A DNA stretch of 64,000 nt from Opisthorchis felineus (GCA_004794785.1 SJOL01010174.1:261012-325011); one strand, 5' to 3'. Numbered from the stretch's first letter, positions 11,201-23,790 are shown. The notes: generated from the letters alone by a model not told the origin. Translations and numbers: made by a program.

Positions 11201-13536
11201 GCTTGTACGGAGGATTTAGGTATGGTTAACCAGGCCTGCGTTTAATCGACAGCCCAATGACTATCGCTACCAAAGTTTATTTCAAAAATAGACCAAAAAC
11301 TAGTACTGTCAGTACGCACCAGTGTGACGTAGAACCGCAGATTCTTGTCGCAAAAAATTCTGCTGCTTTCTTCGTGCGGTTTTCACTTTCGTCTTTGTTG
11401 TTCTGTGCGTTCGCGCTGTGTATTCTTATCCAGCACGACACAGTGCTCCGTCACGCACGGGAAGTCCGCAGATTGAATTGATTTTCGTTGCCTAATGATA
11501 AAACCAGATGCAGTCCATGGTTGATGCATGATTTGTGGCGTTGAAACATGGTGTTATGCAACTGAAGATTGTATGACTTCTACAGAGGGAATAAAAAATC
11601 CGATAACGTTGTCATGAGAACAGATACGAAAACTTCATCACCAGTTTGCTAACATGTCATTTTGAACAATGATGGATGCAGCTGCGCGAACGCCCCTTAT
11701 CCCCAACAGTTTAAGGCTGGGGTGTGGGAACAATACAACCAATCACTGCATCTAATACGGACCAAGAAAAAACAGAAATATCTTACTAATTTGGGATATC
11801 TATCTTTTGTTTGACATGTGTTGGGTGGGAAACGTCGAACCACTTAATTATCGCATACTACGGACAGTTATAGAGATCTAGTTATCACCCTGCTGTCTAT
11901 ACAGTAAAATGAGGGAAGCTTTTGGGAATTTTCCATTACAGAGCAGCACAACTTAGCTTAGAATAAGAATGCTTCAGCATCTGTCTTCGGTTTTGGTCAG
12001 TGATTTCGTAACTAACCTTCGAATTTTGACGTAAAGTTGAAGCTTTGCCACCGAAGTTTGAAGTAGGTCAGACATCTTTCACACGGATTAAACTTGCCAC
12101 TGGATAGTAATAAAACCACCGGCATAAAAGTACTCAGTAGTTATTGTTATGAGTGTTAGTGTGGGGAGTGAGTCCTGAACTTCTGAAGCAAACGCTCAAA
12201 ATTTCAATAAGTTCAACAGATGTCTACATAGGAGCAATAGGTGTTCTGTCCATACACGTTGAGTGATCAGCTGAATCACTCTCAGTAGAACCGTGCAGGT
12301 TGAATCGAATGCTTACGTTCCACAGCACTGCTTTATTTTTGCAAGGATCCAATGATTGATTGGGACGTCCCTCTAAAGCTTATCGGTATCTGATTTCAAA
12401 TAAGTTATTCCAAGCCACGTGTAGCATCAAGACTCAATAAAATGCAATTATCCAAGGCTTCAGGTCTCCAGGTTTCGATGAGTCATCCACCTACTAAGCA
12501 ACCTTGGTGTCATTTGGAACTAACCATACAAATCGGACAGTTCCACTTCAATATTTTGGCAGCCTTTTGGTTTGCGTTTCAAAATTTTCCGTCATGAGCT
12601 TGAAGAATTTATTTCCATTTCCACTTATCACAGTTTGCCAATACATATCGACACACTTCAACACATTCCCGGGGTATTAGAACTAGTTTCCGTCCCACAA
12701 AGTCGACGAAGTACTGTTACCGTCCGGGTATTTTTCATGTGACATCAAGTTAAATGACCTGGCATTGTGGCTGGTATTGGGCAAAAGTTGTTCTCTGTAT
12801 CTGGTGCTGTTTGCCAACTCATCACAAACTTAGACGTTGGCAAAAATCATGCGCAAATGTTAAGTGAAGTTCATGGTGCAAGAGTCAATGGATCATAAAG
12901 TCACATAAGTAATTCCAGTTTCAGACGACTTGTGGAAGTGAAGCGTCGTTCAAAAGGAACCGAATGGTGGGCCTGGACCTAAAGCTCATGAATCAAATGA
13001 TGGACGTTTTCACCGCCCTATATGCTGAACATTCTTGAGTGGAACCCCCCAAGATATACCTCATGAAAAAATCTACCTTTCGAGTGCTCCAATTTTTCTT
13101 GTCAGAAAAAATACATCTTCGTCACCCTCTCAGACAGACACCTAATTAGGTTGCACTTGTGTGGCAATAAAAAGAAGCTACTGATGTACATATACTGACA
13201 AATCGAGGTGTACTTTCCGTGGAATTTAAGAAATATGATCCCGTTGGACTTCGTTTAAATAAGGACTTTTAGAAAACTTACCCATATGTTCTGCTTTGGT
13301 TCACGTGTAAACTTGATATAATTAGAAACTGAAATGAAACCGTTCAGCCCGCCCATTCTACTAATATCATCGTCGTAGGTAATAAGCTATCGTCCACATA
13401 ACGACCAGATAACATAAACTGTTAAATGGGTGCGTCTAACTTTTTCAGTTTGCTTAGGAAAAGATCTGCCAAAGGGAAACATCAGGGAACATCCTGTCGC
13501 CAAATTTCATTCCTGGAAATGAACTGACTATTATAG
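5201..13536. other. long stretch without identified genes
   Basis: Many short frames, none with a family I know. A cysteine-rich plus-strand frame at 5772-6005 has CPC, CSKCG and HLCWIH spacings faintly like a zinc-binding fold, but no defined motif. The 8864-9384 segment is open on both strands (114 codons minus; 84 and 69 codons plus) and is slightly GC-richer than its surroundings, which could mean an old repeat. I see no RNA genes, tandem arrays or recognisable retroelement domains. Confidence 0.45.
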
Positions 13537-13745
13537 GTGGAAAACGGTGTTCATAGTCGTTGGTTTGTTTGTTAGGCTGGATAGTCGGATTGCAGACGTC
13601 ACATCACAAATCGAGGTGATGCCATCAGTGCATTTTGGGGAGCGTAGCGGTAGATTGGCGGCTGTACGCGCCTCTCTTCAACAAGCTGACCGACTATTTA
13701 GTCAGGACATAATAAGGAGAAGTGAAAATATCAAGGATGGACCTG
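13537..13745 (+). CDS. candidate internal exon, unidentified (helical, possibly coiled-coil)
   Basis: The block is bounded upstream by CTATTATAG, a plausible acceptor, and downstream by CCTG followed by GTAGGT, a reasonable donor. Between them one frame is open and reads a hydrophilic, alpha-helical sequence with heptad-like spacing, for example RLAAVRASLQQADRLFSQD. That composition is unlike the random frames nearby. I do not recognise the protein, and no neighbouring exon was found. An open frame between two splice-like sites can arise by chance in 64 kb, so this remains a candidate. Confidence 0.33.
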
Positions 13746-15475
13746 GTAGGTAGACAGTGCTTATGAACTTTTGGGGAACCATGCGGCCGAGGAGCTATAG
13801 TGTCGTTAGGGTCTTTACTCTAAACGGTATCGATATCAATATTTTATGATTGTATATGGTATCATATCTCTTCGACTGCTGCTTATTACATAATCTGGGA
13901 CTTGCCTTTCCCGATTTCGATTCCCTTAGATTTGGTATATTTTTAGGGGACATCATTCCTCTATTAAATGTAGCCGGATTTATTCATCAAGACAACTTCT
14001 GCGGCTTAGACAGTAAAACTAATTCATTTTATCATCAACTTTCATTGCCTCAGAATTAAGCTATGTCAAATCTCCTTCAGGCCTGAGTTTAAAATGAGGA
14101 AACGGTAACATGAATCGGCTGGCCTCTGCATCACTTAGGGTATTCTCCTGTCAGAGGGAGTCACTGGCTCGAAAAGCTTATCAAATTAACTGTCATATAG
14201 CTTGGTGTAATTACGACCAAGTGTTTAGCAGTTACCATGCGCTGTCTAACCACGAAAAGAAAATGTGCTACAGAGGCACTGACGTGTTTTTAGCTATCTA
14301 GATTAAAAAAAGGAGATTTGAAGAACCACCCTTAGAAAGGAGCACCTTTTTCCCCTTGACTTCACAGTGGGTGATCTTATATCAGTGTGGGGATTTTCCA
14401 CCCAAAGAATGCGACAAACGTTGCACACAACAAACAAAATCCGCAAAAATTCCCGTTGTTAATCACCGTAGTCATACCTGTTAATCACACTTCTCTGAAT
14501 TTTCCGCGACTGAGCGAAGTCAGCGAGATCCTTTGTAAAACATTATATGCTAACTTATAATTAAGTAACCGCTTGACTGAATAAACGAGACTGTTCACTT
14601 ACACGGGACGAGGAGCCGTGAGTATGTGGAGTGAATTTCGATGTACAACAACTGCTGTAAGCAATAACATAAAGATTGGAAGTCTCATTCTTCATATAAA
14701 AATATTTCCAACCTAGATTTAAATCACTTTCTACTGAGCGCTTCCTCAGAAACACTAAGTTACTCATTACCTCTGTTTGTCAAGGGCTACTTGATGAAAA
14801 GTGTTTGCCCTTGAGTTCATTTGTACAGCGTCACTCCTGTATGTTCTTCCCGTTGATTATTTAAGCCACTCCACATTGACCTTGAATATTGCTTTGTTTT
14901 ACTTCTACGTTCGTTTGAAAACTTCAAGCTTTTTTTCACTTCTAGATCAAGTAAACTGAAAGACGGCGTACTTTGAAACAAAAATGGGGAGCATGGATGC
15001 GCACAGATGTTCGCGATGCGGCCTGTGCAACTAATTTAGTTTCACATTCACTCAAAACAGATACACCTGCCTCATTCATTAAATTACGCGTAGTTTGTCA
15101 ACAATGTGTGATTCAGAAATTTCATTCGTGATTCGTTATACTAGTGAAATCAGTTTATGCCAAGAAGCCAGAAAGTACCGCGCAGCTGCTGCATCTGGGA
15201 ATCGCCAGTAGTGCAAACCCCACGATACTACAGTGAATTTCGAACACGCGACCGCCCTGCTAGTATCTAAAAATCTAACAATTTGCCGACAAGCCGCTAC
15301 TCATTAGTGTGATTACCCCATACTTAGATAAGATATAGCTCTATTTATCCTTTAACCCCTGGATCCAAACTAACTAATCGTTTCTGGACTAGATCCTCAA
15401 GCAACGACTTCAAAGATCGAAGTTTCGCGCCACCTCTGAATTACTCCTTTGGAAAAACTTGTAGTTTACCGATAG
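13746..15475. other. no recognisable gene or element
   Basis: Short frames at 13850-14059 and 14110-14301 (plus) and 14561-14767 (minus) carry no known domain. No repeats or RNA genes seen. Confidence 0.45.
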
Positions 15476-16129
15476 CAAAATCCCAGTCGAGATATCGCCT
15501 TGCAGATGAGGTCAGTCCATGCCGAAAAGCCGGGAAGCGCGCTGTTTCATCCTCACTCGAATTTTGTGGGATGCCTAAAGCCGACTGGTGCCTCACCTGT
15601 AACTGAAAAAAGAAACGGAAAGCTCAACGAACAAGTCATGTATAAGGTTAACGTACCCGAGTTACAGCGCAGCAACCGAAAAACATCAATTCTGTTCAGA
15701 CTTTCTTATCCACAACGCATCACGATGATCTTCACGATAAACCTGCAATCAACCAAAAGGTTATTATGTTCTAATCAGAAAAGAGCACCGGAACTTCATT
15801 GTTTTTCCCTCGTGGCAAGACTGGTTACTGGCATAGAGAGCAGTTGTAAAAAAAATGCCTTTGGATCCCCTAACGAATTGACAAAAAGACAAATTCTGCC
15901 CAATGCCAACATTTTACTTGTATCTCATCAGTCACGTAAAATCAATTTAGAGCAGAAAAGTGGTAAAACGGTGGATGGAGCCAATCAGCAAGTTAAATCA
16001 ATCAGGTTGGTTTTTCCACATCCAAATGCAAGCAAATGGCATTTGAAAAGAAATTTCTGTACAAAGATTTGGTCAGTTTTGGTCAAAGTTTTTTCGCCAA
16101 AGGCAACCAATTTCGGATCAGCGATTTGA
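15476..16129 (+). CDS. longest open frame in the window, unidentified
   Basis: About 217 codons are open from just after a TAG at 15473 to TGA at 16127. For the base composition here a chance frame this long is unlikely but not impossible. The first ATG is at 15506. The predicted product is basic and rich in Lys, Arg, Asn and Ser, with no transmembrane segment, signal peptide or motif that I recognise. CTTGCAG just upstream of the ATG is acceptor-like, but the pyrimidine tract is weak. It could be an exon, a gag-like retroelement frame or chance. Confidence 0.3.
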   Translation, partial: QNPSRDIALQMRSVHAEKPGSALFHPHSNFVGCLKPTGASPVTEKRNGKLNEQVMYKVNVPELQRSNRKTSILFRLSYPQRITMIFTINLQSTKRLLCSNQKRAPELHCFSLVARLVTGIESSCKKNAFGSPNELTKRQILPNANILLVSHQSRKINLEQKSGKTVDGANQQVKSIRLVFPHPNASKWHLKRNFCTKIWSVLVKVFSPKATNFGSAI

Positions 16130-19100
16130 GCTTAAGATTGAACGATATTTGGGTGTCTATCTGCCTCCCGGTGGCTTGGATTCCACTCACGAACGAGGAG
16201 GCACCCCCCAAGCTAGCTTTTCTTTGAATGATTGCTTGAGGCGACTCATCCCAGCATTCAGGTGTACTTAGAGATACATGTTGACGGAAGCTCTAGTCTG
16301 TTTTGAAAGAGTGTCACTTAACTTCAGGTGAACTGATAAGCGACACGCGACGCAAAGATATGGGGGCATTTCTAGATGAAATATTTAGGCTGATTTGCAT
16401 CTGAAGGCAGAACCAAGTGCAGACTCAAAGGTGTAGCATAGTGAGCACATTTGAAGTGGAGTTTGACAACGGCATCTGTTTTGCGGTGGTGCTATATACG
16501 TCCTGCCTCAGGTGTTTTTTGCAGTAGACAAAAATAAACGCCTTCGGTAAGGAGAAGATAGTACTGATTTTCGAGAATAAGAGGTAAGAATACGCCTGCC
16601 AAGAACGAGTACAGTGCGAGAAAACAACCATCTTTATAGCATATTTGTTATTACCTGAAAAGTGTACAATGCGTCTGTTGTACCACTTGGGCGTTTTGTA
16701 ATAACAATACATCAAAAACTGCGGAAATTTCACTGCACGCAGCCTCAAATAGTAGGGAAGAATTTGAGTTGCAAGTGGTTCTCACGGTTGTCAAATTGGC
16801 TAAAGTCAGCCAGAAAATAAATTCACAAATCGCTGGATAAATTGTTTTGGGGTAAATGGTTTGCTTCCAACTAGTCCCGGAAACACCTGCCAGAACAGGA
16901 ACCCGTACCCATATTTCTATGCGCCACGTTCGAAATCGAGGCAGGAATTTCTGCGTTTAAACTGACGAGTTATTTATTTCAAAAGGTTTCTTGAAGGGGG
17001 TAAATAATTAGTGAGTGCCATTAAGACAAAGTTCCTAAATACTATCGAGGGTAATTTTTCTCTGGCACAGTGGGGAATACAAAGGTCACACATCATACTA
17101 ATGTTTAACCGGCTGGATGCTGAAATTGCTCCAAGTGCTCTGATTTTCCACATCTGATAATCGTATAACTTTCAACTGAACCGTTATGTTGTGTTATTGA
17201 TGCTGTGCCCCACAAATCTCAAAAGTCCCCTTCTAATTTTTTCTGCATCATTCAGTTGATATCGGGATCTTAGGTTTGCCTCAAAATTCCGTTTCACAGG
17301 CTAGGAACAATTTGATTCTAGGCGTACGTTGTTCTCTACTCAGCAGATTAAAATGCTTTTGGATGTGGTACCATTAGGCAGGAAAATTGAATATCTGTGG
17401 CTCTTTAGAAAATCATTTCATTTTTGCCATTCCATTTACGCCCATCCAGGTCTCGTGTAATTTGCTCGGATATGGATGGTTTCATTTATAATAACCGGGT
17501 TTATCACCATCAACGTTCTCTGGACTAGAATGACAGTTGGCTAAGCTATAATTTATGTTTATTACTTCGATTGGTTCAATTTATTGCTCAGAACTGATTG
17601 GATATCAATTATCGTTTTATTATTCCAATATTTCCAATAAACCACCAATATGAAATCTAAGTGTCTCGATATCATCATCTCACTTTTGGTTGCATTTTTC
17701 TAAGGGGCGTCTTTCAGGGTACGAAAAATTATGGTTGCGTTAGTCAGGCGTCATAAAAACTGCAAGAAAAAGTTATTTTTCAAGCCGTTACATTATGCTT
17801 TAACAAAGAAGAATTTAAAAGTTTAAAAAAATATTCAGTTGTAATAACTGTGATGTCATACCTAACAGAAAAAGTGTATTTTCACCCCACTTTGGACACC
17901 CAGAATCTCCTAACACAAAACTGGTCTTTGCGATTCTCAGAGCACATTTGGACGATTGGGCGTTGATCAAATTACGACTTGGCACAACTGTTCTTTCTTA
18001 TTCGTTTACTGCAACCTATGGATTGTGTTGACCTACGAACTTCGGTTTGCTCTTGTTTGTTTAATTGTTAGGGCTCATGTGCTGCAATAAATTCACGCCT
18101 CTGAAACATTTGCAGCTTTTCTTGTGTACCTGAAATATTCAGAGCATTATTTGTTATATGTATTATATTATATTATTATATTATTTGTATTAGTAGACCT
18201 ACGATACTCATGATCTTGTAGAGCATTTCATGTGGGGCCATTTCACCGTGACTGTGATAAATCCTTCAGACCAGACCTGAAAATGACTCTGTTGTTGCTT
18301 TGTGTGCTCTTCGAAATTTTTGTTCATACAATGAAATTTGTAAACTGTCTTATTCTTTTTGGTCCGATTTAACTCAGTTGCTGACGGAATAGTGAGGTAG
18401 GTTTTACAAATCCCCAAAAGCAGGTTCTAGTCTGCAAAAAAAGAGCACAAAATTCCGGAACCTTTGAAATGACTCAATTTACACTGATCAGCTTAGTATC
18501 CCGGTGGTACGTTCTGAACTATACCACGTTTCAGTGTGTAGTACATTGGATTATTCCTGAATATTCTTGGAGGCGGCCGAAACCATACGCTGACAATTTA
18601 TCGTTAGTGGGTTTCTGGACGCCCGGCTTCTGGTAATTGTGAATGTCACACTGCGGTGCAGTGGTGGGACTGGCGGACATCAAATGCTGATCTATTAGAC
18701 AGAACTGTGGCGAACCAATATGAACCGAAGCAGACATGTTGGACGGGGGGTTGCTTTTGCGGTGGTTCAGTTGAAACAGCGCTTGTCGAGTAAGCGACAG
18801 GTTGTACGTTCCAGTTCCGTACAGGGGCCTTGCTTCTTATTTCTGTCCCCATTCAAGGCTTTCTAAGTCTCAATCTCTCTAACATCATGTCGTATAACTA
18901 GGTAGCATGCAAAACAACCTTTAGGGGTTTTCTTGTGCCGTTTACTGGGTCGATTCCATACAATAGACCAATAATAGTCTTTCGGCGAAGACTGCGCATA
19001 ACAAATTGATTCAACAAATGAAAAAGTGTCACAAGTGACAAGTTTGTTTGTGTGATCAAGCCCAGTACATCTTAGCTTGTTCAAATGCATGTAACGCAGT

Positions 19101-21124
19101 TAGTAAACACGTTAACTTAGGCAAACATTCTTGTGCAAGTTTTGTTGTAATTTTTGCGCCGCAAAACAAGAGCGGTTTATCCAAATGGTGTGCACATTCA
19201 TCAGTTCACTAAAGGAGTCGATTACAATATTTCCACACAAGTCCCCGCGGAGGTTGTTGCAATTTTACTGCCCCCCTCTGTCTAGCTCTCTCACTTAGTC
19301 CCACCGAGAGCTCTAATTACCCCATATAGAACGACACTGCCTGGATTGGAAACTGCAATGGCTTTCCTCCATCATTTCAACCATTTTACTTCGGCATCAC
19401 CTACAAGACGTCAGGTCCTATACTGTGGCACAGAATATAGGAATATACCCCTGAAAATACGTAGAAGTGACTAAAGTTTACTAAGCGCTTTTGGTGTTGG
19501 TCTCCGATAACGTTTTAAACGAGTGGTCTGGTCTGAAGCTATGCGCCAGGGTACAAAATATTTGGCTAAAAAAGCGGATCATCAGCTTTAAGGAAGGAGC
19601 ATTCCAGAAGTATATGATAACTGGACCTGTGTGTGCGATTTCCCTGACTGTTGTCACAAACTACCGAAATCCAGTCAACATTAGACTGATTTTACTGACT
19701 CCCTAATGGGAATGTACTTTGGAACAAACTATTCTGGTCCGAAGTGTATCCGTAAAAATAAACGCTTCTGGAATACATGATCAACCAGCCGGGCTAAGTC
19801 ATTACAGCCATAGCCTACATGTGCAAATCAACTTGCCATCTTGGAAGATCAGGCAAGAATGGATGGCACGCGTGACTTGTTCTCGAGGATGGAGTCATTG
19901 TGATCATCATTCCACCCGAATGGGAATGTCGCAATAAGTCAGCCTTACCAGGATTTCCGGTAATACTTCTTCCAACGAGAGTTTCTATATATGGACATAT
20001 GTGCCTTCTTTCCAGTGTATAAATTGTTTTCAAGTTATATTCTGTGATTGCTCAGCAGTACATTTGGGTATTCTTGATTTTGTTCCCGCCTAGTGCAATA
20101 ATAAATTTCTCGGAGGACTAAACCTTTTATCAGTGGAGTGACAACTGAACAGTAAGACAACATAAGCAGTCGTCTGAAAACTGCAACGACTTTGCTCTTC
20201 GGAGTGTGATGAGTGTCCTTGAAGTTGCAAAGTATGTTCTTCATTTCAAAAATGCTTCCCCTGAAGCCGAAAGTGACCGACGTCGGCCCAGGTCACGGTG
20301 ATCCCTGTTTGTATGTGACTATGAAAAGTTAAATTACAAAGCTGATGCGTTTTTCACTTGTGCGGGATTTCAATATGGTTTGTGCGGTAGTAACTAGTTG
20401 AGACAGTATAGACACGTTTGTATTATCAATCCTAACTAGAAATGCATTGATGTGCATAATCCACTGCCTAAAAAATACAAGTAAAGCTGTCCTAAAAAAT
20501 AAATACACAATCGGCATTCCAAATTTTGTTGGTGGTAAGGGGAGTTTTCCCCTAGTAAAATGTCAAGAACAGACAAACGTTGAGAACAACATATGCGCAA
20601 CACTTTGATACTCAGAGTGAGGTTTACAAATGTCTCTTTGGTACTGACTTAAATCTTCTTTGCTCGTCTTCCACGGTTTACATCAGTCCGTTTTGGAAAG
20701 ATGAAATTCCGAAGGAGATGGCTTTGTTGTTCTTGCGTGGTAAAGCAAGAACGGTTTGAGTGTGTTGAGGAAATCGTTAGGAAAGCTGGATCTCCTAACC
20801 AGGATCGGATAAAAAAGATTATGTTAAGATTTATTTTTAAGCTTTCTATCTTTTTTTGGGGCAAGAATCCCTTCTCAAACCCGAACTGAAATTTTCGTCA
20901 TTGGAATTGTGTGATGACTAGTCAGAAACTACTTCGTTTGGAGCTCATCAAGTATGTATGGTTCTCGAAAGTCAATATGTATTTTTTAATTATATTACGT
21001 TACACAATATTTCAATAATCTTTACATTTGTAACATTACCTGGCGTAAAAAGAAATATCTGTCAAACGAATGTGCGCTGCAGGTTTTGATTCGCATTCAA
21101 GATATTATTCAGGTTTCTTCGCGC
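16130..21124. other. no identified gene; unassigned frames only
   Basis: Overlapping minus-strand frames at 18531-18852 are Pro/Gln/Ser-rich and could be one frame broken by a shift, but I cannot name them. Frames open on both strands at 19719-20033 are likewise unassigned. An AT-rich repeat at 18145-18192 is listed separately. No RNA gene seen. Confidence 0.45.
18145..18192. repeat. AT-rich (TATTA)n-like simple repeat
   Basis: Imperfect reiteration of TATTA/TATTATT over roughly 45 bases, with no interruption by G or C across most of it. Typical microsatellite-like sequence. Confidence 0.85.
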
Positions 21125-21292
21125 AAGTGGAGCGAATCTAAGATGAAAGTTGATAAGCACTGTGCCGCGGTTTCATCCTTATTGAAAATCATCAGTAGTA
21201 CACATCTCACAAAACTCCAGGGAGTTTTGAACCTGCACCCTCCCGACTAGTGGTTTGAACATTTTGCTGTTCGACCACGATTTGCAGAGAGG
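21125..21292 (-). mobile_element. tRNA-headed hammerhead SINE (S-alpha-like), decayed
   Basis: On the minus strand, box A TGGTCGAACAG (ending near 21267; ten of eleven consensus positions) and box B GGTTCAAAACT (complement of 21223-21233) lie 44 bases apart, exact tRNA geometry. About 28 bases after box B comes a hammerhead core (21170-21195). The order tRNA-like promoter, then hammerhead, is the architecture of the schistosome S-alpha SINE family, whose stem II has the same 14-nt length. Differences from the S-alpha stem II are mainly C-to-T changes, the pattern expected of an ageing copy. The 3' limit is not defined. Assignment to an S-alpha-like family is inference from architecture plus recalled family features. 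Confidence 0.62.
21155..21205 (-). ncRNA. degenerate hammerhead ribozyme inside the SINE
   Basis: The minus strand reads CTGATGA, then a 14-nt stem II region TTTTCAATAAGGAT, then GAAAC. The two invariant core blocks are intact at the correct distance. Stem II retains only one Watson-Crick and two wobble pairs, and the expected GUC cleavage triplet after stem III (CCGCGG...) is no longer evident; CAC stands near that position. It is probably inactive. The tRNA-like promoter upstream makes a chance match unlikely. Confidence 0.58.
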
Positions 21293-21518
21293 TCTAATGC
21301 AGAGCAAATATTCCGTTTGTTGTAAGACAGATCAGATTTAATTCAGTAAGGACTAGGAGAGCATTTCAGGGCCGAACAGCGACTATATACTTGATGGCTT
21401 CAGTCGTAACCAGAAAAACAGAGGTATATTTGGCCTGAAATCTCATTTAGGGTAGCTAACCAGCTGCTGTCTTACATTTTGAGTCAATAACTAGTTTTCT
21501 GAAAACGATGCATTTAAA

Positions 21519-21773
21519 GTGACCGTTTGGATGGTAGCGGCATACTATGTCCGACTCCATCTATACTTGTTCCCTGCCATCATGGAGGCAAAGGTTCCGG
21601 ATTCCGTTATGTTTGGTCGTATTCCTAACTGGACCCCATGTTTTATTTCTCCAGTGAAGAGGAACGGCAGATCAGTCAGTTATCAACCTATTTGCTTGTT
21701 AGGACGACTGGTATCCTCGGTGTTGAGTGGACTCCCCGAACAATACAGGTCATTGTATAATAAAGGTAAATAA
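21519..21773 (+). pseudogene. LINE reverse-transcriptase fragment
   Basis: An 84-codon plus-strand frame contains a stretch resembling the first conserved block of non-LTR reverse transcriptases. A W...I-PV-K-G pattern (21634-21669) is followed by YQPICLLG..VSSVLSGL, corresponding to the family's NYRPI.LL...SK.LE. It stops about 15 codons later and is followed by an AATAATAAT-like tract that could be a relic tail. No further RT motifs follow in any frame, so it is a short isolated fragment and its clade is not resolvable. The resemblance is partial, and a coincidental match is possible. Confidence 0.38.
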
Positions 21774-23156
21774 TAATAATGTAGTAATAATAGTCGGCTA
21801 GTATTGAAGTGAGCAATCTGGCTTGTCGTGTTACTCTATACTCCGGAACACACTCTAATCTGAGCGGAAAAACCCGCAGAGCTACCTGTCATTCCGTTAG
21901 ACGGAGATATCTAGAAAACATTTCAGGGGAGCTCCATAATAGTTACAGGTCACTCATTGAATGGTAATAACGCTCATTGTAAACACTGATGTACCACCTC
22001 GTCAAATATTGTCCCACCACATTGGTGGCACAACGAATGGCGTAATATACAAATGACTAATTTTACGCAGAAGCTCATCCAGTTGCTGCAAAATCAGGTC
22101 TGAGTAGCAGACTTTGTAGCAAACGGCCAACAATTTCATCGCTAACATGATAAGCGCGAATTGTTTTGAAGATGAAGTACCATCAGACGAAAAGGGACTG
22201 CACCGTCACGTGTTTGGCTTAAATGTGAGTAGCTTGTGTTGTATCCCTGTGATGACCGCTTTCGACTAAGCAACCCTTCTCATGCCATTGTGCGCCTGTT
22301 CTGTTTAGATAAATAGCATCCTATTCGGACGCGATAATCGAGAGTTATTTAGCATAGGCTAGTGAAGTAGCACTAGCACGCTCATTCCGAATGTTGGATG
22401 TCCGTATTATGACTCATAGATAATATGCACATTCCATTTCAAATAAATGGCTATGAATGGCACGCTAAATGTAGGTTGGTTTCAAACGCTACAGCTTCGG
22501 CCACTGAAAAACAGGAAACCGAGAAGGTATAGCCTAATTTACTACCCGATGACGATTCATTCTAGTTACCTGATGAAGCAATCCATTCGTGGCGACAGCT
22601 CCGTTGAGGAAGCTCCCATTACTGCGCAAATGATTTGTGTCCGTCAGTGTTATTGCTTATTGGTGAAACGGTTTCCGAGGTTCCTCTTCTGGGAGGCGGT
22701 TGTTGTTAACCCAGCCGAGGTTACTGGTTGGGGCTTGGATACTTGCTTGTCAGGTCATAGACTACCTGCCTCTCGATCGTTATCGTTTAGCGCGGGACTG
22801 GATAAACTGAGCCATCCGGGACAGTCAGTTGAGTGGCATGCAAAGTCTCCATGAAGTGTGGTTAGCTAAGTCCTATATCTACTACCTCAGAACTGTTATC
22901 CGTACGTTACTGCCTGAACCAGCCATAGACCTACGGACACCGATGATCAAACACCGGGAGACTTCCTGTATCTTCTGGCGTACAGGTTACGCTTCTGATT
23001 CACAAGTAAAAATGGCCCGCACTACTGCAGTTTGTACTCTGCAGCTGGCAGAAAATACTGACGTCAGGTCAACGTCATTCGTGCCGATGCCGGCAAAACC
23101 TGCCGTGACTATCCATATTCATGAAATGACCTATTCTTCGTCAAAACTTGTAATTA
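21774..23156. other. no identified gene
   Basis: Two long frames in different phases overlap slightly (22447-22854 and 22829-23185, 135 and 118 codons). Neither shows a domain that I recognise, although both look moderately protein-like. No repeats until 23157. Confidence 0.4.
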
Positions 23157-23205
23157 AAGGAACAAACAAGCAAACGAAAAAATAGACAAATAAACAAATA
23201 AATAA
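23157..23205. repeat. A-rich (AAAC/AAAT)n simple repeat
   Basis: Imperfect tetranucleotide reiteration: AAACAAACAAGCAAACG grading into AAATAAACAAATAAAT. Possibly a degenerate poly(A)-type retroposon tail, but no element body is recognisable upstream. Confidence 0.8.
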
Positions 23206-23720
23206 CTTGGTCCACCATCTTGAATGGTTTGTCTGTAATCACATTTTCCTGATACGGAATCTTGTCCTAGAGTAGAACCTTGGAAACTTCTGATGTGAGA
23301 AACAACAAAGTGTGCGACAGAACTACTTAGTTTAATGAGAATGAGTTTCATCTCCAAAGCATCTGAGACAAGAAGAGTAATGTTGCCTGTGGACTCGACG
23401 TCCGTAGCAAACGACTCGCAGATTTCTAGCTGGAGGCGGAGAACTTTCAAGCAGGATATTAACATCAGAGCCGAAGAAGAATGCTGATAAAGAAGGGGTT
23501 ATAGACCCTGGCTGGCACACACAACTTTGGATTTTCTTCCACATGAATGTTCAAAATAAAAAATTTTGCCGGGCAAACTCACCCAGTTAGCCCCAGCTAC
23601 TCTTAAGATTCATGGATTAAAAGTCAGGGATAAGGATAGAAAATGTTTCGTTTTGAATGGAAATATTTAACAAATGGCTGAATAACAAGACTGTTCCGAT
23701 GTGGCATGACTTGTAAGGGC

Positions 23721-23790
23721 GTACCATACTTTGCTAACATAATTTGCCTACTATACTTTGCCACACTTTGCCATACTACCGTACTTTGCC
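23721..23790. repeat. short minisatellite, TACTTTGCC units
   Basis: About five degenerate copies of a unit ending in (A/T)ACTTTGCC or ATTTGCC occur at 9-18 base spacing (ATACTTTGC, AATTTGCC, ATACTTTGCC, ACACTTTGCC, GTACTTTGCC). It is a small tandem cluster with no obvious function. Confidence 0.7.

Noticed and set aside
17478..17515. TGATAAACCC...GAAACC on the minus strand as a hammerhead relic
   Set aside because: The first core block is not intact and the spacing is wrong.
22447..23185. Two overlapping long plus-strand frames as a gene
   Set aside because: Different phases, no domain and no convincing splice sites at the overlap.
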